A DNA stretch of 64,000 nucleotides from Ceratotherium simum simum (lineage: Eukaryota > Chordata > Mammalia > Perissodactyla > Rhinocerotidae), in NCBI RefSeq assembly GCF_000283155.1, contig NW_004454207.1, positions 16,857,474-16,921,473 of the forward strand, in the 5' to 3' direction. The notes under the pieces are model-generated. The model was not told where the DNA came from. It saw only the letters and a program-made list of their open reading frames with translations, and did no database searches. Made by a program: the position numbers and the translations under genes. Of the stretch, positions 10,938-24,179 are shown piece by piece. Position 1 is the stretch's first letter, and each line of letters begins with the position of its first letter.

Positions 10938-12117
10938 CTCTATTCTCTGTTTTGTGATAATCCAGAATCAAAGCCTAATTCTATTTAATTTTGCCTCTTA
11001 TTTTTTCTTCATATAAAGCCAGTCAATCAGGCCTACTGATTCCTTGGTCGAAATATTTTAGGGATTTTTCCTTTCCTCTTTTATATTCTTCCTGCCACCT
11101 TATGTTTCTGTTATTCCAATCCCTGAGTTATTTTAGGCTCCAGAGACTCTCCCCATCTCAAGGTCATACAACCTCTTTATTTCCCTGTGTCCTTTACTTT
11201 AACCCCAGGGGTTTCTTTTCATATCTCGTCTCTATTCTGACTCTATGTCCAGGCTTGTACATTTTCTCTCTTTTTGTTCTAATATGGATATCTCTTCTTT
11301 TTCAAACTCAACATTTATTTCTATCAGGATGTACTTTTAAAAGCATCTTCTTGCATAATCCTCCTCAGAACAGTCTCACCTAGTAATATAACTTGTCTTT
11401 TTTTAACTGGGCGGGGGGTACATTCTGCTAAACTCCCTACAAACTTTTTACTCTATAATACCAAGTATATCTTAGACTCCTTAGTTAAAGAAAATATAAC
11501 TTCTAGCTCATTTTAATTCTTTCTAGGGTAGTTACTCTGCTGTCTATACAGTGGGTATTCAATGCCTTGTCAAATGTACTTGAAACCAGGTCAGTTTGCA
11601 TCCTTGAAGAAGTGAAGAACCGCTAACTCTAAACTTCCGGCAATCTCACTGCAGTCCCTAGTTCTTCCAGAGTACTCGTGGACATTATATTCCTTAAAAG
11701 CCATTGAAAATTTTGAGTGTGCTGCTTACTACAAGAAGACTTCAGAAATTAATCTCTTGGTTCATAGTGGTGCTGAAAACCTTTCGTTGATCAAAGAAAC
11801 AGAACAATTCCTGAATTTCCTTATGGTATGATCAAGAAGTGGGGATAATTAATCTCCATCCACTGCCAATGATTGTACAAGATGCCACTTAGCATCCTTC
11901 CCATTATGGATTCTTCTTTTGACTAGAAAAAGTGTTAGGCATCACCATGGGAGAAAGGCATAGTCTAGTGAAGCTAATAGGGATTTTCACTCACATCCCA
12001 TGTTTTCATCTTGCAAATTACAATTCTTTCTCTCTCTTGTTCTCATCCTAGAAGCCTCATAGATGCATGGAAATAATATCACACTATCTTTTTTCTTCTC
12101 CATTGCTTGCTGATTCT
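10938..12117. other. Unique pyrimidine-rich DNA, no gene called
   Basis: A 130-codon plus-strand frame (10991-11383) is dominated by Phe, Leu and Ser because the strand is T/C-rich; no motif is visible and no start or splice context supports it. Confidence 0.5.
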
Positions 12118-12238
12118 CTTATACTCAGTTCTGAGTTCCTTGAATACAGATCCTATGTTTTATTTACCTTTGTGTGCCTACTGTCATCTCTGTGCCTTAC
12201 ACACAACAGGTGTTCAATAACTGTTTGCTGAACAAAAT
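12118..12238 (+). mobile_element. L2 3' end remnant
   Basis: The sequence 'gagttccttgaatacagatc' ... 'caacaggtgttcaataactg' followed by 'tttgctgaacaaa' follows the L2 3' terminal consensus in sense. Confidence 0.65.
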
Positions 12239-13489
12239 TGAGTCACTTTCGAAAACTAGTCTATAGTATGGACTCCAATGATTTCCTTTTATTCTACAAA
12301 ATGATTTTCTATCCTGATTTGCCTTACCAGTGTCACACCGCTCACAGTACAGCATGCTATTCCATCACACCAGAAAATGCCGATGAATGCAGCTGCTCAG
12401 GTGTTCATCATTTCTTCTTTTAAGTAGTCTTAAAGACATTATAAGAGAGATTGTCTCTCTCTTATGGAGAGCAATTATCCCATTTTGTGGTAGTTCCCTT
12501 TTTACAAGTTGGTCTTCCTAGTGGACTGTGATTTTTTTTTTTTTCAAAAAGGAGACTATTTCTCAGTATTTCCAGGACCTAGCATGATATTTGATAAATA
12601 GTTGTTGCCTACTTCTTTTTTTGTAGAGGTTGATCTCCACATGATCTTTTCATGCTTTTTCCATCCTCTCTTCGGATAGTCTTCAGCTTGTCATAGGATC
12701 TGTGCATCACAGTGCCATTGTCTCTTAGCCTCCTGCACTCTTTTGTCACCTCCACCTTTCTTTCCACATTTCTCAGGTGAGACACGCATTCATTTTCATT
12801 TACCCCAGAAGGTTTTCTCCTTAAAAACAGTGTCACACATGACATAATATACATTACTTGCTGTGGAAAATAAGCATAACATATGCAAGAATAATTCCAT
12901 TGTAATCCAAAAATATTTTTTGGAAAATTCTATTTACAACAATAATTTTTCTATCCTCTCTGGTAGCTAAAATGCCCTCACTCAACAAGAGAAGAAATAG
13001 ATTCTTTGAATACGAGATCTGGAAGGGGCCTTAGGAAAACTACTTAGCACGTAAATAAGATGCATAGAAGGTAGGAAATTATTCCATGTTCACAGAAATA
13101 GTCAGTGGCAGAGTGACTATATAGCCCAGTCTTCTGGCATAATTAAAAGGCCACATATCGGTCATGATAACTCATGTCTTTATTCACCTTGACCTTGTAT
13201 TTAATTGTGTGGTTTGTCACAGAAAAAAAATGGTGGTCTTTGTACAGCTTAAATGAGTCAATACTTTCTGGTACATACTTTATTTTTTACATTTAAATAT
13301 AATCTTAGTGGATTTGAATTTTTAACAAACTGCTTAGGAAAATAAGCTTAAATAAGTGTATTTTAAAAGGCCTTTAAATGTTCATCTAAAAGACAGAAAA
13401 AATATATGAATTGTTGTAAAATGAGCAAACATTCAAAATGACATTAATTGCAAATTCTTTCTGAGATCATCAAATATTAAAACAATGCG
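12239..13489. other. Unique DNA, nothing recognised
   Basis: No repeat family or gene signal recognised. An 81-codon minus frame (12609-12854) has no known motif. Confidence 0.5.
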
Positions 13490-13930
13490 TTTAGCAGCTT
13501 TATTCTTCTTATTACCAAACTCAAACAATTTGAATGTCCATCAACTGTAGAATGGATAAGAAATTATAAATTCATACAATGGAGAACTATTATTTGGAAA
13601 TGAAAATGACAGAACTACAACTATGTGCTGTAACATGGATTAAGTTTACAAACATGGTCAAAGGAAATTAGACTCAAGGGAGTACTTATTGTATGATTCT
13701 ATTTATATAAAAATGTAAAGTTCAAATCTATGGGGTTAGAAATCAAGATGGTAATTACTGCTGGAATGACGGAGGGAGTAGTGATTGGGTGGGGCATGAG
13801 AGGGCTTATGGGTACTGGTAATATTCTATTTCCTGACCTGGTTGGTGGTTATACAGGCATGTTCATGTTGTGATAATTTATAAAGCTTATAATTATACAC
13901 TTCTCTGTGTGTATATTTCAAAAAAAAATC
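13490..13930 (+). mobile_element. Old L1 3' fragment, sense
   Basis: It carries L1 ORF2-end/3'UTR blocks: 'agcagctttattcttcttat', 'gaatgtccatcaactgtaga', 'tgtgctgtaacatggattaa' and 'gtatgattctatttatataa', then a 'caggcatgttcatgttgtga'-type 3' end and an A-rich tail at about 13920. Strongly diverged. Confidence 0.8.
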
Positions 13931-14355
13931 AAAATTTTGAAAAAATAATGGAGAAAATTGTTGAATAGTATTGGCTTTTTTATGTGTTATAATTTTATCT
14001 TAAGAGTTTTAAAAATTGTCATAATTCTTTATCTAGATATTGTTCAGGAAATCTGGAAGATTATAAGATATGATATCTTTCAATTGAAATATCTAAAGAG
14101 AATTGTGCTGGTAAAAGATGAGTTTTGGGGTTGGAAATCTGATTAAAACTACCAGAAAGATCAGATGACTCACAGTTTTTTTTTCTGGTGACAGCACTGT
14201 TAAAAAAATTACCAGCTTAAGCTGCCCTTGCACATCATGAAATAATTAATTGAAAATTAAGTTTAACTAGTTATCCTGTGTGTCTGAACAGACACACACA
14301 CTCACACTCATATAGTCTTGACAATCTCATAAAGAGTTAATTGTAATACTGATTA
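13931..14355. other. Unique DNA with a small CA-like run
   Basis: Contains a short imperfect CA run (14289-14310). Nothing else recognised. Confidence 0.5.
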
Positions 14356-14359
14356 AGTG

Positions 14360-14900
14360 GGTGCAATGTACAAAGAAATGTTTTAACCACTGAGGACAAA
14401 AAGGGAAAAAATGGACCTTGCCTGAAGGAAAATATTAAATTAAATATTGTTATAGGAGGTAGGGAGAAGAGAGTAGACTTCTTCCATGAGATTGTTTATG
14501 TAAGATTTTTGGTGTATAAAAATAGTTTTCTAGGCAAATAAGGAGATGAGGAAAGACATTCTCAGCATAAAGTACACTGTGTAACAAACAATGGAGGTGG
14601 GAAATAGCGTAGACTCTTCCGTGTTCTAGAAGTGGGTGTGTGAGAGTGGATAATATAGATGGAAAGGTAGATAGGGGTCATATCATCAAGACTGATTTAT
14701 TAAAGAGTTTCGGCTTTGTTTATTCAGGGACTTGGAGGTTCTGAGAGATTTTAATCAAGGGATGGACATCAGGGTGGTGAGTACCTGCAAGCAGAAAGAC
14801 CTTTCAAGACTTTAAAGAAAGGAAGGGTTATATGGTGGCAGTGATCAGGACACATCTGAAAAATATTTAGACAATAAAATTGATGGAACTTGTATTTTGA
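14360..14900 (-). mobile_element. Antisense L2-like repeat fragment
   Basis: Diverged copy with the recurring blocks 'atggaccttgcctgaagg', 'aggtagataggggtcatatc', 'gagtttcggctttgtttat' and 'caagggatggacatcagg', in the same order as the other antisense L2-like copies. Confidence 0.5.
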
Positions 14901-17025
14901 TAGGACGTGAATGAAAGGTGGCAGGGAAGCCACTGAGGGTGATTTCTGAGGTTTTATTTTTCAGGACTAGGTCCATGGTATGTCACAGACATAATAGCAA
15001 AATGCTTCTAAAGGGATCTGGGTTCTTCTCAAATTTTACTCAACACGTTTGCATGAGGTCAAATATAGATTGGAACTATAGCGATTTTATTCAATTCCAC
15101 AGCCTCAGTACATGTTATTTTATTCAGTTAATAGAAAATGAAAATATACCTGACAGTAAGCTGATTACTTATATGGTAATATAATAGTATTGTAGATCAT
15201 AGGTCTCATAATACCTATTAATTTAGGAAATGGGAAAAAACAAAACTGTGTATTCTGAAAGACGTTCCTATGTTACATATATAAGGTATAGTTGGTTTAA
15301 TAAATGCATATGATGAATCACATTACCATCTCTGAAAATGAAGATGCATATATTCATTAAATATTTTAACAGATTTATAAAATGATAGCAGATCTTAGAA
15401 ATCAAAGTTTTTATAGAAAGAGGATTAGTTTCATGTGTGTACTTGAATAAAATAGAAAAAGAAAAAATGTAGTTTGGGATATTCTGCAAATGCTAAAAAT
15501 TAGCCAGAGTGGGTAAAGGACTTGACATGTAAAATACACTTGATGTCTTACAATGAATTTATCTGGAGAAACCTAATTTTCTCAGGCAGTGAACGCGTAA
15601 GGAATGTGGTCCAAGTCTTACCAAAGTGAACAGTAATAGGAAATAAATTATCTTTGAGTATTTGGTAGAGACACTGGAAGTTCTTCATGGAGGGCTGAAA
15701 CAATCCATGAAGTATTGCTAACAAACACACCTTCAATTTTAGTTAAAATATTTGGGAAAATTCATACAAATCTCATGAGATATATACCAAACATAAAGAG
15801 AAAATTCCTAGTCAACTCCTGTTGTGGCTATTCCTCATGGTAGTGACAGGTACAGAGAGGCTTGTTGACCTACTGAAACATTGAAACGAGCCAAATCATG
15901 TTGTTTAATGGGTTCCATTTGACATTTTGAACTTGTTTAAGGACATAGCAAATAGAGCTATTAATAGTGTATTGAACTGTGTGAATTAATATGATCCGTC
16001 TGAAATCAATTGAGTTTTTGAACTCTTTCTATTAATAGGAGAAAATCAACTTAAAAATTATGAATAGCATGTAGTTAAGAAATTTGGAAGACTAAGCCAT
16101 TTTAGAACTAATTATGCAAAAATGCAGCCTTTACTCACATGATCTGTTTAACCGTGATTATTGTTGGTTTTTATATGTTTTTTTTAAACACTGTAGTTAA
16201 AATTTCCCTGAAGTTTGCCAATGATAAGGAATGTTGTAAAACAAATGTGATAAAATGCCAAAGTTATAATGTGTTTTTTTAATATATATACATATATATA
16301 GCATTCCTTAAAATGAAGCTAAATGCACACTGTATATATTATTATAGAATATATGAGATTGGAATTAGGTGTTTTTTCTTAGCAAACATAATACGGGCAA
16401 GGATGAGTATATTTGCCTTCAAGGCCTTATACAATGAGTCTTTTGTGTCATGTTTTATCAGTTCTTTTAAAAAGAGTAAACTTAGCATGTGAGAATTCCG
16501 TAAAAGCAATTGCAGGAAGCAATTCTATAACTCTAGAGTTTTCATTATAGATACAGAGTGGCAAAAATTGACAGTTATTCTTCTTGTAGCAGCAAGAAAG
16601 ATGTTTGAACATTATTCTAGTAGCTGCTACTTTTAAAACCAAATGCTTAGGGAAGAAAATGGTCCACATTTTTCCCCATTTGGACTTGTCCATGTTTGTG
16701 AATAAAGACATATCCTAATTAAAATGTTTTAAATATGCAACTAAAACAAATATGAGAAAAAAAGAGTAAACGACCAAATACTTCTTTAGTATGCTTCTTA
16801 ACTATCATCCTTCCCCTTCAGGTTCTAAATGTACATATAAACAACAAGGTAAAAACATAAGAAACAGCCAGTCACATGTCTTGACATTAGCCTTTTAGAA
16901 AATGTAATTTGCTAAAATAAAATCTTGTAAATGGACTGTAATTTAACAAATGAATTTACTACACTGTACTCTTTTAAATAAATCTTATTTGTAAACATAT
17001 ATATGTAAAGAAAGAGAGATGCTAG
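14901..17025. other. AT-rich unique DNA, nothing recognised
   Basis: About 2.1 kb without a repeat I can name. There is a short TA-rich run at 16280-16300. Open frames of 60-90 codons are AT-driven. Confidence 0.5.
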
Positions 17026-17029
17026 TCAT

Positions 17030-17310
17030 GTTTCAGTTATAAACTCAAAGGCAATATCTTGGATATCTCCAGCTTGTTCCCCCAGATCCATCTCCACCCT
17101 TCTCCAGTATGCTGTGTGCTCTGGGAGGAGGACCTGTAAAGAATACATCAGGGGCTCCCTGTCCTCTCTCTTGCAGGTGGGTGTAGCCAGTGAGGAACAC
17201 CAGAGGGAGATTAGTGAGGGAGACAACTGAGTGTGGGATATTTGTTTTTCTGGCTTCCTTTCTGCAAGGTGGTTTTTGAAGTGAACTAGTGATCAGACCA
17301 AAAATCACAG
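17030..17310. repeat. Possible old repeat, class not determined
   Basis: A GC-richer block with 'ccagatccatctccaccctt', 'gggctccctgtcctctctct' and 'caccagagggagattagtga' has the look of an old interspersed repeat body found in mammals, but I cannot name it. Two overlapping minus frames (17026-17308) are inside it and have no recognised motif. Confidence 0.35.
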
Positions 17311-17884
17311 AAAGTCAGAAAGTCCTCTCTACTCAGCTCACCCTCTATCTCTGAGTTCTGTTATCTGTTCCATCCCTTTGCTTTGTCTTGACAACATTTG
17401 TATATTGTTTTTTATATGAAACTCTCCTCAGATTTCCCAGTTCAGTTATGCTGTCTTTTTCTGGAAACAGGAAAATATCTGGAATCTACTTCTAATTGGC
17501 TTTGAAAATCTTACAGTGGTAGTTGGGGCTCAATTCTAAATACATTGAAACTTTAAATTTATATCATTTAACATATTTATAAAATGCCTATGTTCATTCA
17601 TTTTTAATCATAATAAAATATATATCAAGTAGTTGAGGAGTGGTTTTAAAGGAAGACCATTCATTTTGCTGCTTTATAAAATGTTTTGTGTAGGTTGTTT
17701 CAAAATTTGGACTTTGACCCTATATATAGCAATTGGTGTATGTTTTGCTAAAGAATTATTCTCTGCTGGTAAAATATCTTTTAGGTAAAGGTCTGGGAAT
17801 TAGATTTAACATTTGTAAGTTGTACACTCTTTAACACAATCAAGATCACTGACAGTTTTCTAGCAAAATAAATATATATAAATT
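17311..17884. other. Unique DNA, nothing recognised
   Basis: No repeat or gene signal recognised. Confidence 0.5.
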
Positions 17885-17895
17885 GGAAAAGTAAT

Positions 17896-18090
17896 GGGGC
17901 CGACCCGGTGGTGTAGCAGTTAAGTTCGCGCACTCCGCTTCGGCAGCCTTGGGTTCACAGGTTCAATCCCGGGTGTGGACCGACCCACCGCTTGTCAAGC
18001 CATACTGTGGTGGCGTCCCATATAAAGTAAAGGAAGATGGGCATGGATGTTAGCCCAGGGCCAATCTTCCTCACACACACACACACAAAA
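17896..18090 (+). mobile_element. ERE SINE, sense, with target duplication
   Basis: Head 'ggggccgacccggtggtgta', A-box-like 'tggtgtagcag', B box 'ggttcaatccc', body 'gcttgtcaagccatactgtg' and 'agatgggcatggatgttagc', then a CA/A tail. The 11-base 'ggaaaagtaat' occurs at 17885-17895 and again at 18094-18104. The 'gtcaagccatactgtgg' body marks the ERE subtype with the 'cccatataaagta' block, different from the 8103 and 58075 copies. Confidence 0.94.
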
Positions 18091-18104
18091 ATGGGAAAAG
18101 TAAT

Positions 18105-18611
18105 AACTAAAAAAAAGGAAATTTGAATTTTGCTGTGACTATTAGAGAGAAGACATTAAATGATTTTTTTTCCTGTTACTAGTAATACTAAATTAAAGTT
18201 TTCACAGTTATGTTTACTTTATATATGAAAAATTATGAGGCACAAAGACTTCAGAATTGTTTAGCAGTTTATAATCTGAGTATGAAGTTTGATGTTGGTG
18301 TTTAACATTTTTTCTATTAAGAAATATTATTACTAAAAAATAAGTTAAAATAAAAACTTGTTACAGTAAAGTGTCTGTTCAGAAATACATTTTTGGAGAC
18401 AAGATTTCTGGCTATGGTTGAGTATAAAGATCAGCAAACCCTTTCCCCAAAAAAGTAGCAATAAAGTTGAACAAAATTGATGAAAAGAATCAATTCAGCT
18501 CTTTGGAAACTGACCAAAGGCATGGAGTAATCTGAGGGATAGTTCAGAGCTTTGTAGTATAAATTACAAGTATTCAGTAATGTGTAGATGATAGCGGGGA
18601 GTATCATATTG
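18105..18611. other. Unique DNA, nothing recognised
   Basis: No repeat or gene signal recognised. Confidence 0.5.
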
Positions 18612-18835
18612 TGATTAAGAGCTGAAACCCTGGGCTCAGACTACCAGGTTCAAAGCCTGGCTCTGCCACTTAGTTTTGTGACCACAGCAACGTATTTATC
18701 CTTTCAGTTTCTTCATCTATAAGATGGATTCCATTTTAGTATCTCTCCTCATATGGTTATTGTAGGTATTTATATGATGTAATACATATTCACCACTTAG
18801 AGGCAGGCACATTGTAAGTACTCAATAAATGTTAA
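18612..18835 (+). mobile_element. MIR SINE, sense
   Basis: A good MIR copy: 'gtgattaagagctgaaacc', 'ggttcaaagcctggctctgc', 'ccacttagttttgtgaccac', 'tttcttcatctataagatgg' and the 3' end 'gtaagtactcaataaatg'. Confidence 0.85.
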
Positions 18836-19084
18836 TTCTTATTTATGTACTTTTCTTCATCATAATCTGTTACTTGTGAAGGGAAGAAAAAATCCACTTT
18901 TATGATTATTTAGAATAATCAACTTATGTTCCAGTTTTTGTAAAATGAATCTCACCATATGTAATATACATTGCACAGAGAAGGGATGCTTCTGTCCCAA
19001 TAAGTGTGCATAGGGCTCATGTTCTGTCTGACTAAATGAACATAAAACCCATAGGGACCAACTGCTGATGTGGATGTAAAATAG

Positions 19085-19695
19085 TACAGCCATGTTAGAA
19101 AACAGTTTGTTAGTTTCTTAAAAAGTTAAAAATACACCTACCATATGACCCAGTTGTTCCACTCTTAGGTGTTTACTCATGAAAGCATATGTCCATGCAG
19201 AACTGTACAAAAGTGAGCATAGCAGCTTTATTTGTAATAGCTACAAACTGGAAACATGCCAAATGCTTATGAACAGGTGAATTGATTTTTTAAATATGGT
19301 GCTTTATATGATCCAGTAATAAAAAGGACTGAACTATTAATATATGTAACAACATGGATGAATCACAAAATGATCATGCTGAGTGAAGGAAGCCAAACAA
19401 AAAAAGAGTACACACTGTGTGATTGCATTTATATGAAATTCTAGAAAATGTAAACTAATCTGTAGTGAAAGACAACAGATGAGTGGTTACTTAAAGCCAG
19501 TGGAGGGGGAGTGGAAAGGGAGACATTACAAAGGAGCTTGAGGAAACTTTTGAGTGTGATAGATATGTTCATTATTTTTATTGTAGTGATGGTTTCCTTG
19601 GTGTATATAAATGCTGAAACGTATCAAATTCTACCCATTAAATATGTATGGCATTTATATTTGTATGTCAATTATAGCTCAACAAAGCTTCTTTA
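19085..19695 (+). mobile_element. Old L1 3' fragment, sense
   Basis: Diverged end of L1 ORF2 and 3'UTR: 'ccatatgacccagttgttcc', 'agcagctttatttgtaatag', 'acaacatggatgaatcacaa', 'gagtggttacttaaagccag', ending in 'tcaattatagctcaacaaag'. The 61-codon frame 19511-19696 is inside it and not a gene. Confidence 0.85.
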
Positions 19696-19699
19696 AAAA

Positions 19700-21474
19700 A
19701 TACATTTCTTCCATAAACTAAAGTCATGTAGAAATTTTACATTTTCTTGGGTTGTTTTATTGCTTGTTTTTAATAGCGAACTCAATTGGAGTTTTCTCAC
19801 TAAAATCTAAACTTCAGCTTAGGTTCACTGTCAAATGATGTCCTACAATCTGTAAAAGATTATTTATTCCCAGTAATAAATTAGAAACTAGAGAGAGTGC
19901 TATTTTATATTACAATATTTGAGTGTGTTGTGTCTGTTAGGTACAGATTTCAGCAAGCTCAATGCATGGAAATATTTATTTATTTGTGTACACCCCCAGC
20001 CCCACACATACATCTATACTGCAGTTCTATGGAGTGGGGAGCAGTTTATGAAAGCATTCTCCAAGAGTGATTGAATTACCCTTGATTTTATATACAATGA
20101 TCCAGTCATAAAATTTTAATTTATACATGTAATTACAGGGAGACTTAATTAATTCAAAGGGAGGCATATGCATACAGTTATTATAAGGATTAATTTCTTA
20201 TTTTGTCAATTTTCAGATAAAATTGGTTAATAAACTAAGCAACTTTTGGTAGGATATTTTAACAGAGTTCTAAATATTCTATATTTTAGTTCACCAAACA
20301 GTAAAGTTATCAGGAATGTAATGCTTTATCATTATGTTAGGTGATCTATGTAAAATAGACTACATTTATTCCAAAATGAGAATTACTTTGAAACATCTAA
20401 TGCTTAGATATTTAAATGCCATGATTATGCTATAATGAATATTTAAATCTTTGGAGTCAGACATAGTTGCTTCTAATGCCAGTCAAATCTAGGATGACCA
20501 AAGAAACTCTGCTTTCATGAATAAGTAATTATTCTCCCCATGAGTTTTCTGAATAGTCTAAGAACTCAAGTGGGAATAGGAAAAACACTATTTGAATGAC
20601 ATTTTATCTAAAAAAATGGAGCAACCACAGGAGCAGATGTAGTATATTAGAGTCTGCTTGACCTGTTCACAAGGCTTTGTGAGTTTTGAACTCTAAATAA
20701 AATGCTTTGTTTGATTCTAAACTATAGCTAACAATGTCAGATTGATGTATGAATATATGAAGTCTTTATTATTCTCAGGAATTACATATTGGTAATTCAA
20801 TATGAATTCTTAAATAATTTAATGGTTGCTATTATTTTAACTTTATAATGATGATAATGTTCTTTTATAAACAAACCTCCTAAGTTTCAAAGGTCAGTAT
20901 GACGGAGCTTTGACTCTGTGAAATTTCATACTGGTCATATTACTCTGTTTTAATACATTGTCTAAATATCACAGTGAATTGCATAAAATTCTGTTTAAAA
21001 TTTGAACTATATTATAGCAGTACTCTACCGATGGTAGATGCCACAATGGTTCAGTTGAAAGGTGTATTATTAGAAGAAAATGTCTCAACAGGATAATTAA
21101 AGGTGAGTACTAAGCAAGACCTTATATTAGACTTAAATCTCTCCTGATACCAAAGGACTTGTAGTATATTTGGGGAATATCCCTGAGGTTTCAAGATAGA
21201 GCAGTATCTAGTGTATCTGAAAGGCCTCTCAAATCCATCCCCCAAAGAAAGGACAAGAAATATTATCTTCAGAGAGAAGCTCACCTTGGAAACTAGGGCC
21301 AAGTGTATCAAAAGCCTAATGCTTCTGGGGGACAAAATGTCTCCACTGTAACTCAGAAGAAAATACAGACAAGGGAGTAGTTGTTACTGTCTAAAAAAGT
21401 CATTGAAACAACAATAGGAAATTTTGTGGTTTATACTTTTACTACACCTAAACTTTACACATCTCTAATTAAAA
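19700..21474. other. AT-rich unique DNA, nothing recognised
   Basis: No repeat family or gene signal recognised. A 94-codon minus frame (21051-21335) has no known motif. Confidence 0.5.
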
Positions 21475-21960
21475 TTTAATATTTACTAAACACCTGTTTA
21501 GTGTGCCAGGGAAAAACGTATACAACACATGTAGAGCAGTCCTGTGATTCTCAAGCATTTTATTATTTAGTGGACAGAGAAAGTAGTCGTTAGACATGTA
21601 TGTAACTGATAATAATACACAGTAGATTGTGATGAGTGCTATTCATTTATTACCATTTAGTGAATAAATATTTACAGCCTAGCTCTATTGCTGAGAAGAT
21701 CAAAACGCCTAAAGCGCGGTTCCTGGTCTCAAAGAGCTCACATTGTAAAATGGAAGATCAACACATCCAGTATAGAGTGATAAAGTCTATACTAGAATGT
21801 TCACAGGGAACATAGAGGCAGAGGCATCTCCTTCTCTTTGTGATGAGGTAGCAAGTTCCTGAGGAACTTCTAGTGGCTTTGGCTATTAAATAGGGTGTGT
21901 TTGCAAAGCAAATGGTATAATAGAGGGAATAATTTAATATATGACACATTATTAGATTAT
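21475..21960 (-). mobile_element. Antisense L2-like remnants
   Basis: Two successive copies of the 3'-end motif appear ('atttactaaacacctgttta' and 'gtgaataaatatttacagcc'), each followed by the typical 'ctcacattgtaaaatgg' or similar blocks. They are diverged and edges are approximate. Confidence 0.45.
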
Positions 21961-22907
21961 AGTTTCTCTTTCAAGGGAACGTATGTAGATATTTAGTCCA
22001 ATGAAATCACATGGGTAAAAATACCATAAATAAATTTAAGGTATTTCTTCTTAAAATTTGCCAACATTTGTTACTCTAGAACAGCCTTTGTACACCCTTC
22101 AAAATAATTAAAAATTAAACATTTTACTGTAAATGTCATCGTAGGTTGGATTTCTAGGCAACATAAGTTATATTTATATGTATATTCTTACAGAAAAGCA
22201 ACAAATGTACATTTTGGATAATGATCTGTCCTTTCACCATGCCAATATACCATTTGCTATGGAGATTTTTACATACCAAGTATTCAAAAAACATTGTGTG
22301 TGTGCGTGTGTATGTTACTATAGCATCAGTATAGTAACTCTGTGATATGTTTCAAGTTTTAAATAGATTTTTATACAGTTCATGGTGATATTTAGAAAAC
22401 TTTTTTAAACAGAATAATACATACACAGAAATATAGGTATTTCTAATAAGTGTCTGAAAGTTATATATTTCCTAGAGTCATATGTTCATTATACAAGAAC
22501 CAATGGTGAATTAGAAACAAGCAAAAGTATTATGCTTTACTTTTTTAAAAAAATTGGGATTGTAGATTATATTTGATAGTAAATCAACACTTCAGTTTGC
22601 CTTTATTTTGAATGTTGGTATTGAATGAATATGACTCTTCCTTATAAACTGACCAAATGATATGATTCTGTGTGAATCTGTTAGAAGTAAATCAAATAAT
22701 GAAAAAAGGTAAAAGGTGTTTAGTTGCACTAGGACATTTTAAGAGGGGAGAAAACATGGAAGGAGCATTCTGAACGAGTGGTGAATCACTACCACACATT
22801 GCATATTGCCTCGATGAATTAATTGAATGTGAATTTGTGTGCCCACAGTCTGCTTCTATAGACTAAAAATGACTGCGAAGTCTTTACCTGCTTATAGCAA
22901 ATGCTTA
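21961..22907. other. Unique DNA with a short GT run
   Basis: A GT-rich simple repeat lies at 22296-22313. Nothing else recognised. Confidence 0.5.
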
Positions 22908-22924
22908 TCTCTCAAAAACTTTTA

Positions 22925-23223
22925 TCTTTTTTTTTGTGTGTGTGTGAGGAAGATCAGCCCTGAGCTAACATCCGTGCTAATCCTCCTCTTTTTGCTGAGG
23001 AAGACCGGCTCTGAGCTAACATCTATTGCTGATCCTCCTCATTTTTCTCCCCAAAGCCCCAGTAGATAGTTGTATGTCATAGCTGCACATCCTTCTAGTT
23101 GCTGTATGTGGCACGCGGCCTCAGCATGGCTGGAGAAGTGGTGCGTAGGTGCGCGCCCGGATCCGAACCCCGGCGCCAGTAGCAGAGCGCAGGCACTTAA
23201 CCGCTAAGCCACAGGGCTGGCCC
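22925..23223 (-). mobile_element. ERE SINE, antisense, with long target duplication
   Basis: Poly(T)/GT tail, 'gaagatcagccctgagctaa' and 'gaagaccggctctgagctaa' tail blocks, 'agccccagtagatagttgta' body, B box complement 'ggatccgaacccc' and head complement 'ccacagggctggccc'. The 17-base 'tctctcaaaaactttta' is present at 22908-22924 and exactly again at 23224-23240, a clear L1-type target duplication. Confidence 0.96.
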
Positions 23224-23240
23224 TCTCTCAAAAACTTTTA

Positions 23241-24175
23241 ATCATCTAAATATCACCAATGCAAAAACAGGACCTAGGTGAATCAGAGAAAAGAGTTCTT
23301 TCTTTGAGCCTTTATGAACTAGACATTGCCATAGCAACAAGGGACTATTTCCTTTTATAAGGTTTTAATACCTCTACCTTATTTTCCATTGCAACAGAAG
23401 TTTACAAAGCGAGACTTGAAGGCTTTGTTAGGATTTTCTAGAGTGTCAGCATGGCCATGGTGGATGTTGAAGTGAAGGAACCTCGAGTCTATGCAGGAAA
23501 AAAAAATCTAAGTGTAACCAAAAAGCCAAACTTTAAAGAGAATCTCAATCTGTTAATTAAGGATGACCATCACTTCATGCATATAATGAACTGTATTGGA
23601 TGGTTGAAGAAATGTGGTATTCATACAGGGTTGTAGTTTTCTCTGACATAATAGTATTTGGAGAATCTATATCATCATATAAATGATGGTAGGATCATGT
23701 TAAAAACAGTTGATAAGCTTTAAAAATTTATTAGACCACCTTTCTTCTAATTACAACCCTGTTGATTGTCACATGTTCGTAATTTGCTTTGATGTTCATT
23801 ACATTCCATTTTCCCAGTTTAAAATTGTCTGTATCTACGTGGACATATCATTTATTGTCCCGTAATAAAATAATAGGATTCTGATTTCCATGATCATGGA
23901 AATCGTTGAATTTGACTCAGTTCTCCATATAATTTCCCCCATTCACCCTCTCTAATTCATGATTATCTACCCTTGCATTGAAATTTTCTGACTAAAGAAA
24001 ATTCACAACGTGCTAATTTCCAAATTTCTACTCTCACTGTTTCACTCTTTCCTCTGGCAATTGATCAATGTCTTTTGATTTATTGCTTCATGGACAAGAC
24101 CAGTTTTTCAAAGCATGTCCAGTAATGTTTAAAGTCATTCAATTAATCATTCCTCAATAAGTTTGCATATTAATT
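23241..24175. other. Unique DNA, no gene called
   Basis: A 61-codon plus frame (23451-23636) is Lys/Val-rich with no recognised motif. I see no splice or promoter evidence for it. Confidence 0.45.
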
Positions 24176-24179
24176 AATC

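Noticed and set aside
10991..11383. 130-codon hydrophobic frame as a membrane protein
   Set aside because: The Phe/Leu/Ser richness follows from T/C-rich DNA; no promoter, splice or homology evidence.
23451..23636. 61-codon Lys-rich frame as a small conserved protein
   Set aside because: No recognisable family and no supporting context; could not be separated from chance.
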